64,000 bases of DNA from a bacterium. GTDB taxonomy: Bacteria > Eisenbacteria > RBG-16-71-46 > CAIMUX01. The stretch lies in the NCBI GenBank assembly GCA_030431975.1, contig JAUIHP010000010.1, positions 1-64,000 of the forward strand, written 5' to 3'. This document shows, in pieces, positions 15,312-25,381 of this stretch. The notes beneath the pieces were generated by a model. The model saw nothing but the letters and a program-made list of their open reading frames with translations. It was not told the DNA's origin and made no database searches. Every line of letters begins with the position of its first letter. Position 1 is the first letter of the stretch. Made by a program: the position numbers and the translations under genes.

Positions 15312-17175
15312 CCATGTCCTCGTGGTCGTACTGCAACCGGCTGAGTCGACTGTACATTCCCTGGCGGGTCAGAAGATCTTCGTGACGCCCCTCTTCGACG
15401 ATTCGGCCCTGATCGAGAACGACGATCCGGTCGGCGTCGCGAACCGTAGACAGTCGGTGCGCGATAACGATCGAGGTCCGGTCCTTCATCAGTCGGGAGA
15501 GCGCCTCCTGTACCAACGCTTCGGATGTCGTATCGAGCGCACTCGTGGCCTCGTCCAACACGAGGATCGGCGGGTTGTGAAGAAGGGCGCGCGCAATCTG
15601 CAAACGTTGTCGCTGGCCACCCGAGAGCCGCACACCGCGGTCGCCGATGACGGTGTCGTATCCGTCCGGCAGTTGCGTGATGAAGTCGTGGGCGTTGGCC
15701 GCACGTGCCGCCGCGATCAGGTCTTCATCCGACGGCGGAGCCATCCCATAGGCGACATTGGCTCGGACGGTGTCGTTGAAGAGGATGGTTTCCTGCGTCA
15801 CGACCCCAAGCAGGTCACGGTAGCTCTTGATCTCGAAGTCGCGAATGTCAGTGCCGTCCAAGGTCACTCGACCCGACGTCGGATCGTAGAAGCGAACCAA
15901 CAGGTCGGCCAACGTCGACTTCCCGCCACCGCTGGGACCCACCAGCGCGACGACCTCTCCGCACTTCACCTCCAGATCGATGTCGTGAAGGACGAACTCC
16001 TCGTCATACCGGAAGGAAACCTTCTCGAACCGAAGTCCCTGCTTCGGTGCGGACGGGGTCCCCTTCCCGGACGTGACCGTCGGCACTTCGTCGAGCACAT
16101 GGAACACCCGGTCCGCCGCAGCCACGCCCTCCTGGATACCGGCGTGGACCTTGCTCAGATTCTTGACCGGCGACATCACCGAATAGAGGGCAAACAGAAA
16201 GAGAAGAAACTCGTCTGCGCTGAGTCCGGTCCCGGAAAGAACCTCCGCACCGCCGACCCAAAGGACGACGACCAAACCCATGACCCCGAAGACCTCATTG
16301 ATCGGGCCGATCATCTTTCCCGAAAGCTCGAGTCGCCGCATGGCCCGAAAGTGTTGCTGCCCCTGATGGGCGAAGCGTTCGGACTCGGTCTCTTCGGCCG
16401 TGAACGCCTTGACGACGCGGATCCCGGAAATCACTTCCTGGAGCTTGGAACTGAGCTGGGCCATCCACTCCTGCGACCGTCCAGAGTATTTGCGGATACT
16501 GCGGCTGATTCCTCGAATGATGAAGAGCGTTCCGAAGCTCACGCCGAAAGCGACCAGAGTCAGCTTGACCGAGATGATGAAGATCATCGAAAGGAAGATG
16601 ATGGCGAGAAGCGGCTCCCGCAGCAGGCCGATGAAGCTGTTGGTGATGGCCCGATTGATGACTGTGACGTCATTGGTGACCCGGGACATGAGAGTGCCGG
16701 TGTTCGACCGGTCGAAGTAGTCGAGGGACAGATGGGTCAGGTGCGAGAACAACTCGTTCCGCAGGTTCCGCGTGACCCCGTTGATGATCGTCGCGAGGAA
16801 GAAGTTGCTGAGGAAGTAGACCAGATTCTTCAGGACGAAAATGACGAGGATGGTCAGACAAAGGACGAGAAGAGTTTCCTCCCTCGTATCCTGGATGATC
16901 ACGTCCTCGACGAAGGCGATCATCCGGTCCTTGAGCTGATCCTTCGATTGCAGAATCCCCTGGGCCAGTTCTGTCCCCGACTCCGACGCGCTTTCAGATT
17001 CTGCCGCGGGGGTCTCGACAACCTGGTCGGGATAGAAGATGACTTTGAAGAGCGGCGAAACGGTAAGGATGGAGAAGCTGGAAAACACCGCAAAAAGCAG
17101 CGTCAGGATCATGGAGAGGCCGAGTTCGACTCGAAACGGCTTCAGATAGCTCAGAATCCTGAGATAGGTCTTCAC
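15289..17175 (-). CDS. MsbA-like lipid/oligosaccharide flippase ABC exporter
   Basis: A 628-residue half-transporter with one transmembrane domain (about 1-335, six helices) and one ATPase domain. The latter has Walker A GPSGGGKST, Q-loop VVTQE, signature LSGGQRQRL, Walker B ILVLDEATSALD and an H-loop IAHRLS. A Ser/Glu-rich insertion of about 50 residues (ETPAAESESASESGTE) lies in the first extracytoplasmic loop and is not typical of MsbA. The family works as a homodimer and flips lipid A-core or similar lipids. The neighbouring GT9 gene, transcribed with it, supports this. Other lipid or peptide substrates remain possible. Confidence 0.88.
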   Translation of the reverse strand: MKTYLRILSYLKPFRVELGLSMILTLLFAVFSSFSILTVSPLFKVIFYPDQVVETPAAESESASESGTELAQGILQSKDQLKDRMIAFVEDVIIQDTREETLLVLCLTILVIFVLKNLVYFLSNFFLATIINGVTRNLRNELFSHLTHLSLDYFDRSNTGTLMSRVTNDVTVINRAITNSFIGLLREPLLAIIFLSMIFIISVKLTLVAFGVSFGTLFIIRGISRSIRKYSGRSQEWMAQLSSKLQEVISGIRVVKAFTAEETESERFAHQGQQHFRAMRRLELSGKMIGPINEVFGVMGLVVVLWVGGAEVLSGTGLSADEFLLFLFALYSVMSPVKNLSKVHAGIQEGVAAADRVFHVLDEVPTVTSGKGTPSAPKQGLRFEKVSFRYDEEFVLHDIDLEVKCGEVVALVGPSGGGKSTLADLLVRFYDPTSGRVTLDGTDIRDFEIKSYRDLLGVVTQETILFNDTVRANVAYGMAPPSDEDLIAAARAANAHDFITQLPDGYDTVIGDRGVRLSGGQRQRLQIARALLHNPPILVLDEATSALDTTSEALVQEALSRLMKDRTSIVIAHRLSTVRDADRIVVLDQGRIVEEGRHEDLLTRQGMYSRLSRLQYDHEDMVEVSQES

Positions 17176-17341
17176 GCACGGTTCTCCGGAGGCAAACGCT
17201 GAATGCTACCGACAGGATCGCAGATTGACAAGGTTCGGGCACCCTCCAGTCCGACGCCCGTGAGCCGGCCCGCCTTCGTGAGTCGGCCTGCCCCCGCGAG
17301 AAGGCCGCGGCACAAGCCGCGGCCCTCGCCGCATAGCCGGA

Positions 17342-18931
17342 TCAGTCGATCCAGACCAACCGTTGCGCCCCGGCCTCTTCACCCACGCGGTAGCGCACGA
17401 AGTAGATGCCGTTGGGCGCCCGGCGTCCGTTCATCTCACGGCCGTCCCAGACCTGCCGAACCGCCTCTCCTGCCGCAACACCGTCCCAACTTCTGAGAAG
17501 GCGTCCCTGCGCCGTGACGACGTCGAACCGGTACCGGCCCTGGACCGGCTGCGCGAACTCGAAGACGGCGCCGGTCGACGAGTTGGCGACCGTCGGCGTC
17601 ACGCGGAACGGCGAAGACACCGTAACGACCTCGGCAGACGTCGTCGACGGAGCCACATTCAGGTGGAACACCGCCTCACGAACCTCGGTTCCGGCGCCCG
17701 CGGAGACCGGAACATTGATGTCCGCCGTGAAGTAGAGGTCGACGGTCTCATCGGGGTTTCTGTCGCTCAGGGTCAAGCTGCTGATTCCCGTGAACGCGTC
17801 GATCGACGTGTCCTCATCGATCATCCCGTCTCCGTCCCAATCCACAGGATCTCCCTCCGCGAGAAGAAAATGATCCCGCAGGAAGAGAGCTTCCAGCGAA
17901 CCGTCGTCGCCAACGATGTCCCAGATGTAGGCGTAATCACCGTCCTCGTTGAGGTAGGCACCCTCGATCGCTCCCGTCAACGTTTGCCCGTCGACGACGT
18001 CTCCCTCACGGTGCACGATGGAACCGTTGATCGACAGAAACTCATCCGAGCTCGTCGGGCCGCTCGTGTCTCCGGTGATCATCCAGAGACCAGACTCCGT
18101 GATCCCGGCGAAGTCAAAGTTGGCCCAAGCCTCTCCGCTCTGCCCGCCGGCTTCAACTGGGACGGGCTCATCCTCGACGAGACCTCCGCCGGCAACCGTG
18201 GCCACGGAGCCGTTGATGACCAGAGCATTTGTCGTCCCCGCAGACATCGTCACCTCGACAATGTAGTTCGTGCCGAGCGCGGAGAAGCGGCCGTCAAACG
18301 AGATGTTGGTCACGACGCCGGGAGCCCCGGGAATCGCATCCCCGGAAAAGATAATCGGCGTGGCGTCCGTCCCCAAAAACAGTCCTCGGTCCTGTGTCGA
18401 CCCGCCCTGAGTATCCGTGACGCCACCGACCCAGTACGGCGTTCCGGTTCCAGTAATCCCCGGCCGGCTGCCGAAGGACCAGAAGCGGAGAGGATCGTTT
18501 TGGTAAACCTGCTCCTCGACGGCGAACGGATCGTCATCCAACCAAACGCCGTCAAGTCCGGTGACGAGCGTCAGCGTGTCCGTGGCCGAGGGGCTGTACG
18601 CAAGGGAACCGTCGTTGGACATTCCGAAGAAACTCTCGAAGGATGTTTGTTCGTAGCCGGCAACCGGTCCCTCCGTTCGAAGGACGGCGGGCGCGCTCCC
18701 GTCCGCCGTTCCCCAGACGAGACTGAGGCTGGCCGAGTTGGCCGAGACCGTCGCCGCATAGCCACCGTTGTGATTGACCGCAGTGTTGTTGAGTCCCGAG
18801 ATGACATCCCCCGTACCCGGCACGAGGTCTCCTTCCCGGAGCAAGGCCGACGGAACCTGCGCCTCCAGCACGGGCGCGGCAAGAACGAGACAGGATAGTG
18901 CGGCAGCGGGCGAGAACAGTCGTCGAAGCAT
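17342..18931 (-). CDS. Secreted protein with FlgD/Por-type C-terminal Ig domain
   Basis: A 529-residue exported protein. ATG 18931 follows GAGGAGGGATCC and starts a signal peptide (MLRRLFSPAAALSCLVLAAPVLEA). The body (25-430) is a beta-rich repeat region with recurring phrases such as EGDVV, FSGDAIPGAP and NGSIVHREGD, reminiscent of secreted beta-propeller-like proteins. The last 90 residues (YRFDVVTAQGRLLRSWDGVAAGE...RRAPNGIYFVRYRVG) are a FlgD-Ig-like domain used as a C-terminal sorting/anchoring module in FCB-group bacteria. An EF-hand-like DWDGDGMIDED lies near residue 410. The function of the body is unknown. Confidence 0.8.
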   Translation of the reverse strand: MLRRLFSPAAALSCLVLAAPVLEAQVPSALLREGDLVPGTGDVISGLNNTAVNHNGGYAATVSANSASLSLVWGTADGSAPAVLRTEGPVAGYEQTSFESFFGMSNDGSLAYSPSATDTLTLVTGLDGVWLDDDPFAVEEQVYQNDPLRFWSFGSRPGITGTGTPYWVGGVTDTQGGSTQDRGLFLGTDATPIIFSGDAIPGAPGVVTNISFDGRFSALGTNYIVEVTMSAGTTNALVINGSVATVAGGGLVEDEPVPVEAGGQSGEAWANFDFAGITESGLWMITGDTSGPTSSDEFLSINGSIVHREGDVVDGQTLTGAIEGAYLNEDGDYAYIWDIVGDDGSLEALFLRDHFLLAEGDPVDWDGDGMIDEDTSIDAFTGISSLTLSDRNPDETVDLYFTADINVPVSAGAGTEVREAVFHLNVAPSTTSAEVVTVSSPFRVTPTVANSSTGAVFEFAQPVQGRYRFDVVTAQGRLLRSWDGVAAGEAVRQVWDGREMNGRRAPNGIYFVRYRVGEEAGAQRLVWID

Positions 18932-19078
18932 GGATCCCTCCTCGAAGTTATGGGTAGGAAAAGGCCGGGAGAGCATATCCGCTCCCTGCCCGCCGGACAA
19001 ATTCCTCACCGACGCGGCAGTGGCGGCTACCATGGAGAGTGGTGAAACTCTGAACCGCTCCGTACCACAGCGAGAAAC

Positions 19079-22000
19079 ATGACCGACCCGACATCCATGT
19101 CCGACTCGAATCCTGCCGACTCTGCGAGCGTCGCCTCGGATCCAATGAGCTTCGCGGCGCCGCCCGTTCGAAGATGGTTCGATCGCGCGTTCCCGGGCGG
19201 TCCGACGCCGGCCCAACAAAAGGGTTGGCAGGAGGTGTCCGCGCAGCGGTCGACACTGCTGCTCGCCCCGACGGGATCGGGAAAGACTCTGGCCGCGTTC
19301 CTCTTTGCACTCAACGAGCTCATGTTCTCGCCGGAACCCGAAAAGAAGAAGCGCTGCCGGGTACTGTACATCTCACCGCTGAAAGCCCTGGGCGTCGATG
19401 TCGAACGGAACCTGCGCGCTCCGATCGCCGGCATTCGGGCCGAGGCCGCAAGAGAGGAAGAGGCGTACCGAGAGCTTCTGGTCGGAGTTCGAACCGGCGA
19501 CACTTCCCAGTCGGACCGAGCCAAGATGGTTCGCCGCCCGCCGGACATCCTCATCACGACGCCTGAGTCTCTTTATCTGCTGTTGACTTCGCAGGCGCGA
19601 GAGACGCTCGAGCACATCGAGACCGTCATCATCGACGAGATCCACTCCCTGGTCTCGACGAAGCGCGGAGTTCATCTCTTCCTGTCCCTGGAACGATTGG
19701 AGGCTGCCCGCACGGCATCGACCCCGTTGCAACGGATCGGTCTTTCCGCAACCCAGCGTCCCTTGGAAGAAGTGGCCCGACTTCTCGGCGGTGGAACGGT
19801 GGCCGCAGACGGTTCCTGGACACCACGCAAGGTTTCGATCGTGGACGCCGGACGAAAGCGGGACATCGACCTCAGAGTTCACGTCCCCGTCGAGGACATG
19901 AAAGAACTCGGACAACCTGTAGACGAGATTCAGACCGGAGCTGCGTCGAAAGCTCCTCCCGTCAAGAGCATCTGGCCCTCCATTCACTCCAGGCTGGTGG
20001 ATCTGATTCGTGAACATCGATCGACCATGATCTTTGTCAACAGCCGTCGCCTGGCAGAGCGACTGGCACAGGCTCTGAACGAGGAAGCGGAAGCCGAGAT
20101 TGCCTCGGCCCATCACGGCTCCCTATCCAAGGAGAAGCGCGCCCGTGTCGAGGACGCCCTCAAGCGCGGGCAACTTCCCGCCATCGTCGCCACGTCGTCC
20201 CTGGAACTGGGTATCGACATGGGCGCGGTCGACCTGGTCGTTCAGATCGAGTCTCCGCCATCCGTGGCCTCGGGAATCCAACGCATCGGCCGGGCCGGGC
20301 ATCACGTCGGCGCGGTGTCCAAGGGCGCGATCTTTCCGAAGCACCGGGGAGACCTTCTCGCCTGCGCGGCGGCCGTTCCCAACATGCTCGGCGGTAAAGT
20401 CGAAGCGACCTACTACCCGCGAAACCCGCTCGATGTGCTCGCACAACAGATCGTCGCCGAGGTCAGCTTCCAGCCGCGAAGCGTCGACGACCTCTTTCAA
20501 CTCTTCCGGGGAGCGGCTCCCTTCTCCGACCTACCGCTGACAGCCTTCGAAGGCGTTCTCGACATGTTGAGCGGACGTTACCCGTCCGAAGAGTTCGCGG
20601 GACTGAGAGCGCGCGTGACGTGGGACCGGGTCAATGGCAGAGTCGAGGCGCGGCACGGCGCCCGCCGGGTCGCCGCGGTCAACGGCGGCACGATTCCCGA
20701 CCGGGGACTCTACGGAGTTTTTCTTGTCGACGGCTCGGAAACGGGAAGCCGACGCGTCGGCGAACTCGATGAAGAAATGGTTTTCGAATCGCGTCCCGGC
20801 GAGGTCTTTCTGCTCGGAGCTTCCTCCTGGCGGATCGAGGACATCACGCGCGACCGGGTGTTGGTCTCGCCCGCACCGGGCGAGCCGGGGCGAATGCCGT
20901 TCTGGCGCGGCGACCGCATCGGCCGGCCTGTCGAGTTCGGACGCACCATCGGCACGATGACCCGCGAGCTGGCCCGTACCCGGTCGAGTGAAGCCGTAAC
21001 GAAGCTTCAAACCGAGCATCGTCTGGACGAGTTGGCCGCCACGAATCTCGATGCCTATGTCCGTGATCAACTCGATGCGACCGGCGCCGTCCCCAGCGAC
21101 GACACGATCATCTTCGAACGGTTTCGTGACGAGGTCGGCGATTGGCGGGTCTGCATCCTCTCGCCTTTCGGTTCCCGCGTTCACGCACCCTGGGCTACGG
21201 CGGTGCTCTGCCGCCTCTCCGACGAGATGGGGTTGGAAGTCGACATGATGTACATGGACGACGGTCTCGTCTTCCGACTTCCGGAAGCCGAAACTCCGCC
21301 CGATCCGGATCTCTTCTTTCCCCGGGCAGAAGATGTGGAAGCGCTGGTCGTGCGCAAACTGGCCTCGACCTCTCTCTTTGCCAGCCACTTCCGGGAGAGC
21401 GCCGGCCGTGCGCTTCTGCTGCCGAAACGGAGCCCGACCCAACGGACTCCACTTTGGGCACAACGCCGCAAGAGCGCCGACCTTCTCAAAGTCGCCGCGC
21501 AGTTCGATCGCTTCCCGATCGTGCTCGAGACGTACCGGGAATGCCTTCGCGACGTTTTTGACCTGCCCGCGCTACAGGAGCTTCTCGGGGACATCAACAC
21601 GCGTCGTATCGCGGTCGTGGTAGCCGAGACCAAAGCGCCCTCCCCGTTCGCGTCGAGCCTGCTCTACACGTACGTCGGCAACTTTCTCTACGACGGCGAC
21701 GCCCCACTCGCCGAGCGTCGTGCCCAGGTTCTTTCGATCGACCATGCCCAACTCCGCCAGTTGCTGGGCGAGGCAGAGATGCGCACCCTGCTCGATCCCG
21801 AGTCGATCTTCGAGGTCGAGCGACAGCTTCAGCTGCTGGGAGACGAACCCAGTGTCCGGCACGCCGACGGTCTTCACGACTTGCTTTTGTCCCTCGGTGA
21901 CCTCGACGCCGAGGAGATCAAGGCCAGAGCTTCCCAGGACGCTTCCGTTGACGAGTGGATCGAGCAGCTCGTTCGATCGCGCCGGATCGTGCCGGTCACC

Positions 22001-23635
22001 ATCGCCGGAACGCCTCGCTACATCGCTGCTGAAGAGATGGCCCGCTACCGCGACGCCCTTGGTGTCGTTCCGCCTCCCGGACTTCCGGAAGCGTTTCTCG
22101 AGCCGCCGAAGGATCCGGTTCGAGATCTGGTTTCCCGCTATGCCCGATCCCACGGTCCGTTTGCGGCACAGGACGCGGCCGCGCGTTTCGGGCTGGGCAT
22201 CGCGCCGGCCCTTCAAGCGTTGCAGCGGCTGGCCGAGGAAGACCGGGTTCTCGAGGGAGAGTTCCTTCCCAACGGCCGCGGCAGCGAGTGGTGCGACCGA
22301 AACGTGCTGCGACGGATCAAACAGAAGAGTTTGGCCAAGCTTCGGCAGGAGGTCGAGCCGGTCGAACCGCCGGTCCTCGCGCGGTTTCTTACCGAATGGC
22401 ACGGACTCGGTCGGGCAAGTCGGGGTCTCGATGCCGTCCTCGGGGTCATCGAGCAGTTGCAGGGCTACCCTGTTCCGGTCTCCGACTTGGAAACGGAAGT
22501 GCTGCCTTCACGAGTCGAGGATTACGAGCCGTCGATGCTGGACGAATTGTGTCAGGCCGGCGAAGTCCTTTGGCGCGGCGTCGAACCGATCGGTACCTAT
22601 GACAGCCGAATCGCCCTCTACCTGACCGATCACTTCCCCAACCTCGCGCCTCGGCCTGAGGAAGAGATCGACGAAGACCTGGAACCCCTGCTGGAAATCT
22701 TTCGGGCGCGAGGCGCGGTCTTCTTTCCCGACTTGGAAAGAGAGACCGGAGCGTTTGCCCGTGACCTTCGGGACAAGCTGTGGCGTTTGGTTTGGGCCGG
22801 TTGGATCACCAACGACTCGGCGGCTCCGCTGCGAAGCCTGAGCCACGACTCGCAGTCCAACACGGGGCCCCGCGGAATCCGGCTGCGCGGCGGACGACGC
22901 ACGTTTCGGTCGCGCCGCCTTACGTTGCCCGGAACCGAAGGGCGATGGTCGTTGCTGCGGCAGTCACCCAGCGCAGTTCAGATCCCGGAGGGCCCGACCG
23001 AGACGGAACGGCGGACCGCTGTCGCCCGGCAGCTCCTCGATCGGTACGGCGTCCTCGTTCGCGAAGCCCCGCAAGCCGAGGGCTGGATCGGCGGATTCTC
23101 CTACGTCTACCCGGTGCTGAAAGCGTTGGAGGAATCGGGGAAGATTCGCCGCGGGTACTTCGTGGCCGGACTCGGCGCCACACAGTTTGCCCTGCCCGGA
23201 GCGGAAGACCGACTGCGCGGGTTCCGAAACCGCGCCGATGAATCGGGTGTCGCTCTCGTCCTCGCCGCGACGGATCCCGCCAACCCGTACGGTTCGATTC
23301 TTCCGTGGCCCGAGAAGGAAGGGACCCGACCGGCGCGGGCAGCCGGAGCGCAGGTACTCCTTCATCAGGGTCGTTTGTTGGGCTACCTCGGCCGATCCGA
23401 GCGCGCACTCATCACGTTTCTGCCGGAAGACGAGCCGGAACGAACGCAGGATGCGCGGGTCCTCGCCAAGACTCTCTCTGAGATGCCGATCCGCAACGGT
23501 CGGCGCGCCCTTCACGTGACGAAAATCGACGGCGAGTCGCCCGGCCAATCCTTCCTCGCCCCATTCCTCGCCGAAAACGGTTTCAGCGCAACTTACAAAG
23601 GGCTGTTCAAGCGGAGGCAGGATGCCCGAGGGTGA
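19079..23635 (+). CDS. lhr: Lhr-type ATP-dependent helicase
   Basis: A 1518-residue protein, matching the length of full Lhr helicases. Walker A is APTGSGKT at 63-70; motif Ia ISPLKALGVD, motif II DEIH (usually DEVH), motif III GLSATQRP and motif VI QRIGRAGH follow. A winged-helix/beta-barrel core and a long C-terminal region complete it. Lhr proteins are 3'-5' translocases with preference for RNA:DNA hybrids and act in DNA repair. The stop overlaps the next gene, an endonuclease VIII homologue, by 14 bp. The same lhr-nei neighbourhood is known in actinobacteria, so a joint role in oxidative-damage repair is likely. Confidence 0.93.
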   Translation: MTDPTSMSDSNPADSASVASDPMSFAAPPVRRWFDRAFPGGPTPAQQKGWQEVSAQRSTLLLAPTGSGKTLAAFLFALNELMFSPEPEKKKRCRVLYISPLKALGVDVERNLRAPIAGIRAEAAREEEAYRELLVGVRTGDTSQSDRAKMVRRPPDILITTPESLYLLLTSQARETLEHIETVIIDEIHSLVSTKRGVHLFLSLERLEAARTASTPLQRIGLSATQRPLEEVARLLGGGTVAADGSWTPRKVSIVDAGRKRDIDLRVHVPVEDMKELGQPVDEIQTGAASKAPPVKSIWPSIHSRLVDLIREHRSTMIFVNSRRLAERLAQALNEEAEAEIASAHHGSLSKEKRARVEDALKRGQLPAIVATSSLELGIDMGAVDLVVQIESPPSVASGIQRIGRAGHHVGAVSKGAIFPKHRGDLLACAAAVPNMLGGKVEATYYPRNPLDVLAQQIVAEVSFQPRSVDDLFQLFRGAAPFSDLPLTAFEGVLDMLSGRYPSEEFAGLRARVTWDRVNGRVEARHGARRVAAVNGGTIPDRGLYGVFLVDGSETGSRRVGELDEEMVFESRPGEVFLLGASSWRIEDITRDRVLVSPAPGEPGRMPFWRGDRIGRPVEFGRTIGTMTRELARTRSSEAVTKLQTEHRLDELAATNLDAYVRDQLDATGAVPSDDTIIFERFRDEVGDWRVCILSPFGSRVHAPWATAVLCRLSDEMGLEVDMMYMDDGLVFRLPEAETPPDPDLFFPRAEDVEALVVRKLASTSLFASHFRESAGRALLLPKRSPTQRTPLWAQRRKSADLLKVAAQFDRFPIVLETYRECLRDVFDLPALQELLGDINTRRIAVVVAETKAPSPFASSLLYTYVGNFLYDGDAPLAERRAQVLSIDHAQLRQLLGEAEMRTLLDPESIFEVERQLQLLGDEPSVRHADGLHDLLLSLGDLDAEEIKARASQDASVDEWIEQLVRSRRIVPVTIAGTPRYIAAEEMARYRDALGVVPPPGLPEAFLEPPKDPVRDLVSRYARSHGPFAAQDAAARFGLGIAPALQALQRLAEEDRVLEGEFLPNGRGSEWCDRNVLRRIKQKSLAKLRQEVEPVEPPVLARFLTEWHGLGRASRGLDAVLGVIEQLQGYPVPVSDLETEVLPSRVEDYEPSMLDELCQAGEVLWRGVEPIGTYDSRIALYLTDHFPNLAPRPEEEIDEDLEPLLEIFRARGAVFFPDLERETGAFARDLRDKLWRLVWAGWITNDSAAPLRSLSHDSQSNTGPRGIRLRGGRRTFRSRRLTLPGTEGRWSLLRQSPSAVQIPEGPTETERRTAVARQLLDRYGVLVREAPQAEGWIGGFSYVYPVLKALEESGKIRRGYFVAGLGATQFALPGAEDRLRGFRNRADESGVALVLAATDPANPYGSILPWPEKEGTRPARAAGAQVLLHQGRLLGYLGRSERALITFLPEDEPERTQDARVLAKTLSEMPIRNGRRALHVTKIDGESPGQSFLAPFLAENGFSATYKGLFKRRQDARG

Positions 23636-24449
23636 CACCATTCACCGTGCAGCCCGGACTCTTCGACTCGCTTTGGTTGGAACGCCCGTTACCAGGTTCT
23701 GGGCTCATCGTCCGCACCTGCTCCAACCCACTCGGGAGGGACGAACCGTAGAGTCGGTCGCCGCCCACGGGAAGAATCTGCTCATCGGATTCAACGACGG
23801 CAGAACGCTGTACACCCACATGCTGATGACAGGGTCGTGGCATGTCTATCGACCGGACGAGCCCTGGCGAAAGAGCGAAGGCGGAACTCGTCTCGTCATC
23901 GAGAACGAGAACTACGTGGCCGTCTGCTTCCGCGCGCCGGTCGTAGAACTCCTAACCGTACCGGAGATGGAGCGACATCCGGTTCTGACCCAGCTCGGGC
24001 CGGACTTTCTGGCCGAGGAGTTCGATGAGGACGAAGCCGTTCGGCGGTATCGGGATGCCGGCGATGAAGAGGCGATCGGCGACCTTCTACTCGACCAGAC
24101 GCGAGCGGCCGGGATCGGAAACGTCTACAAGTCCGAAATGCTGTTTCTCATGGGAATCCATCCGTTCACGGCGCAATCACAGATTCCCGAGGAAAGGCTG
24201 CGGACACTGCTTCGACGAACCCGCGAGATGATGCGACGAAACCTCACCCTGCCGAAGAGAACGACGCGCTCCGGCCCGGGTTCGCTCCTGTGGGTCTACG
24301 AGCGTGGCGGACAACAGTGCTTCCGTTGTCGAACCCGCATCGATCGCGTCACACAGGGAGAGTACTCCCGCAGTACCTACTTCTGCGCCTCCTGCCAGCC
24401 CGCCAACGCGAGCAGCACCGCGACCCAACCAACCCGCTCCGGAATCTAA
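23622..24449 (+). CDS. nei: Endonuclease VIII-like DNA glycosylase (Fpg/Nei family)
   Basis: A 275-residue Fpg/Nei DNA glycosylase/AP lyase. The start MPEGDTIHR gives the catalytic Pro2 and Glu3 after removal of Met. The GDxLLDQTRAAGIGNVYKSEMLF segment is the helix-two-turn-helix motif. The C-terminal zinc finger has four cysteines (QQCFRCRTRIDR...YFCASCQP). The enzyme removes oxidised pyrimidines. It overlaps lhr by 14 bp and is translationally coupled with it. GDTIH at positions 4-8 favours the Nei rather than the Fpg (ELPEVE) branch. Confidence 0.93.
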   Translation: MPEGDTIHRAARTLRLALVGTPVTRFWAHRPHLLQPTREGRTVESVAAHGKNLLIGFNDGRTLYTHMLMTGSWHVYRPDEPWRKSEGGTRLVIENENYVAVCFRAPVVELLTVPEMERHPVLTQLGPDFLAEEFDEDEAVRRYRDAGDEEAIGDLLLDQTRAAGIGNVYKSEMLFLMGIHPFTAQSQIPEERLRTLLRRTREMMRRNLTLPKRTTRSGPGSLLWVYERGGQQCFRCRTRIDRVTQGEYSRSTYFCASCQPANASSTATQPTRSGI

Positions 24450-24455
24450 CCCCCG

Positions 24456-25250
24456 TCACTTCTCCCTTCGGTGCAGATGCACAGGTTCGTGCTGAGTCTT
24501 TCGATCGAGGAAGTTCTGGAAGAGGTCGACCGAGAACATGAGCACGAGAATGAAGATGACGATCCACTGCGGAATGTACGGGAACGTACTGTCGGCAATG
24601 TTCAAATGTCCGACATGACCGGCTTCCAGGATGAGGACGAAGCCGATGAGGAGAAGAACGAACAGGCCGAGAATTTCGAAGTCCGGGTTCTCGCGGATGT
24701 AGTTGGCGATGAAGTCGGCGAAGGCCAGCATCAGTCCGACCGAGATCAGGACCGAGCCGACCATGACCGCATACTGGTCCGTCATTCCCACCACGGTCAG
24801 GATCGAGTCGACGGAAAAGAGAACGTTGATCCCGACGATGATCGCAACCACGGAGCCGAAGCTTCCGCCCTGCTTGACCTCGTGCTCGACTCCCTTGGCC
24901 TTGATGCGCAGTTCCTTCACACCCTTCCAGATGAGAAAGAGTCCCCCAACAAACAGGATCACGGACTTGCCACTGAGCTCGCCTTGAAAGTGGATACCGA
25001 GGATGTGTCGGTCAAAGGTGGCAAAGACCTGAGTCGCGTAATTGAGGATCCAACTGACCAGCGCGAGGAGGACGAGTCGAAAGGTCATCGCGAGGATGAG
25101 CCCAACTCGGACCGCCTTGGCCTGCTCCTTGGCAGGAAGTTTCCCCGCCAGGATAGTTACGATGATGAGGTTGTCCGCCCCAAGAGCGATTTGGACCAAC
25201 GTCACCGAGAAGAGCGCAGCCCAAAATCCGGGTTCGAGTAGAAAGTCCAT
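24456..25250 (-). CDS. TerC-family integral membrane protein
   Basis: A 264-residue protein of the TerC/YkoY/YjbE type with about seven to nine hydrophobic helices. The acidic membrane motifs include ALGADNLI (about 22-29) and NVLFSVDSILTVVGM, whose aspartates are the conserved putative metal-binding residues. ATG 25250 follows GGAGGGACAGG; a longer frame upstream is not protein-like. Members export or insert Mn2+ and are linked to tellurite or oxidative-stress resistance. It ends 6 bp from the convergent nei gene. The position between nei and ligB may reflect an oxidative-stress neighbourhood, but that is inference. Confidence 0.88.
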   Translation of the reverse strand: MDFLLEPGFWAALFSVTLVQIALGADNLIIVTILAGKLPAKEQAKAVRVGLILAMTFRLVLLALVSWILNYATQVFATFDRHILGIHFQGELSGKSVILFVGGLFLIWKGVKELRIKAKGVEHEVKQGGSFGSVVAIIVGINVLFSVDSILTVVGMTDQYAVMVGSVLISVGLMLAFADFIANYIRENPDFEILGLFVLLLIGFVLILEAGHVGHLNIADSTFPYIPQWIVIFILVLMFSVDLFQNFLDRKTQHEPVHLHRREK

Positions 25251-25381
25251 CGAGAACCTGTCCCTCCGAGTCACATCCTGCGATTCGACGACCGCAGCCG
25301 CCACGAAAGCCGGCCGAAAAGGTAGCAACCCGAGGGCACGGGTTCAAACGTCGGTTACCGGATTCCGGGGCCTCGCTTGCC

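Noticed and set aside
15046-17202. 718-codon plus-strand open frame antisense to the MsbA-like gene
   Set aside because: It runs through well-conserved ABC motifs on the other strand and has the composition of a high-GC shadow frame, with no signal or family pattern.
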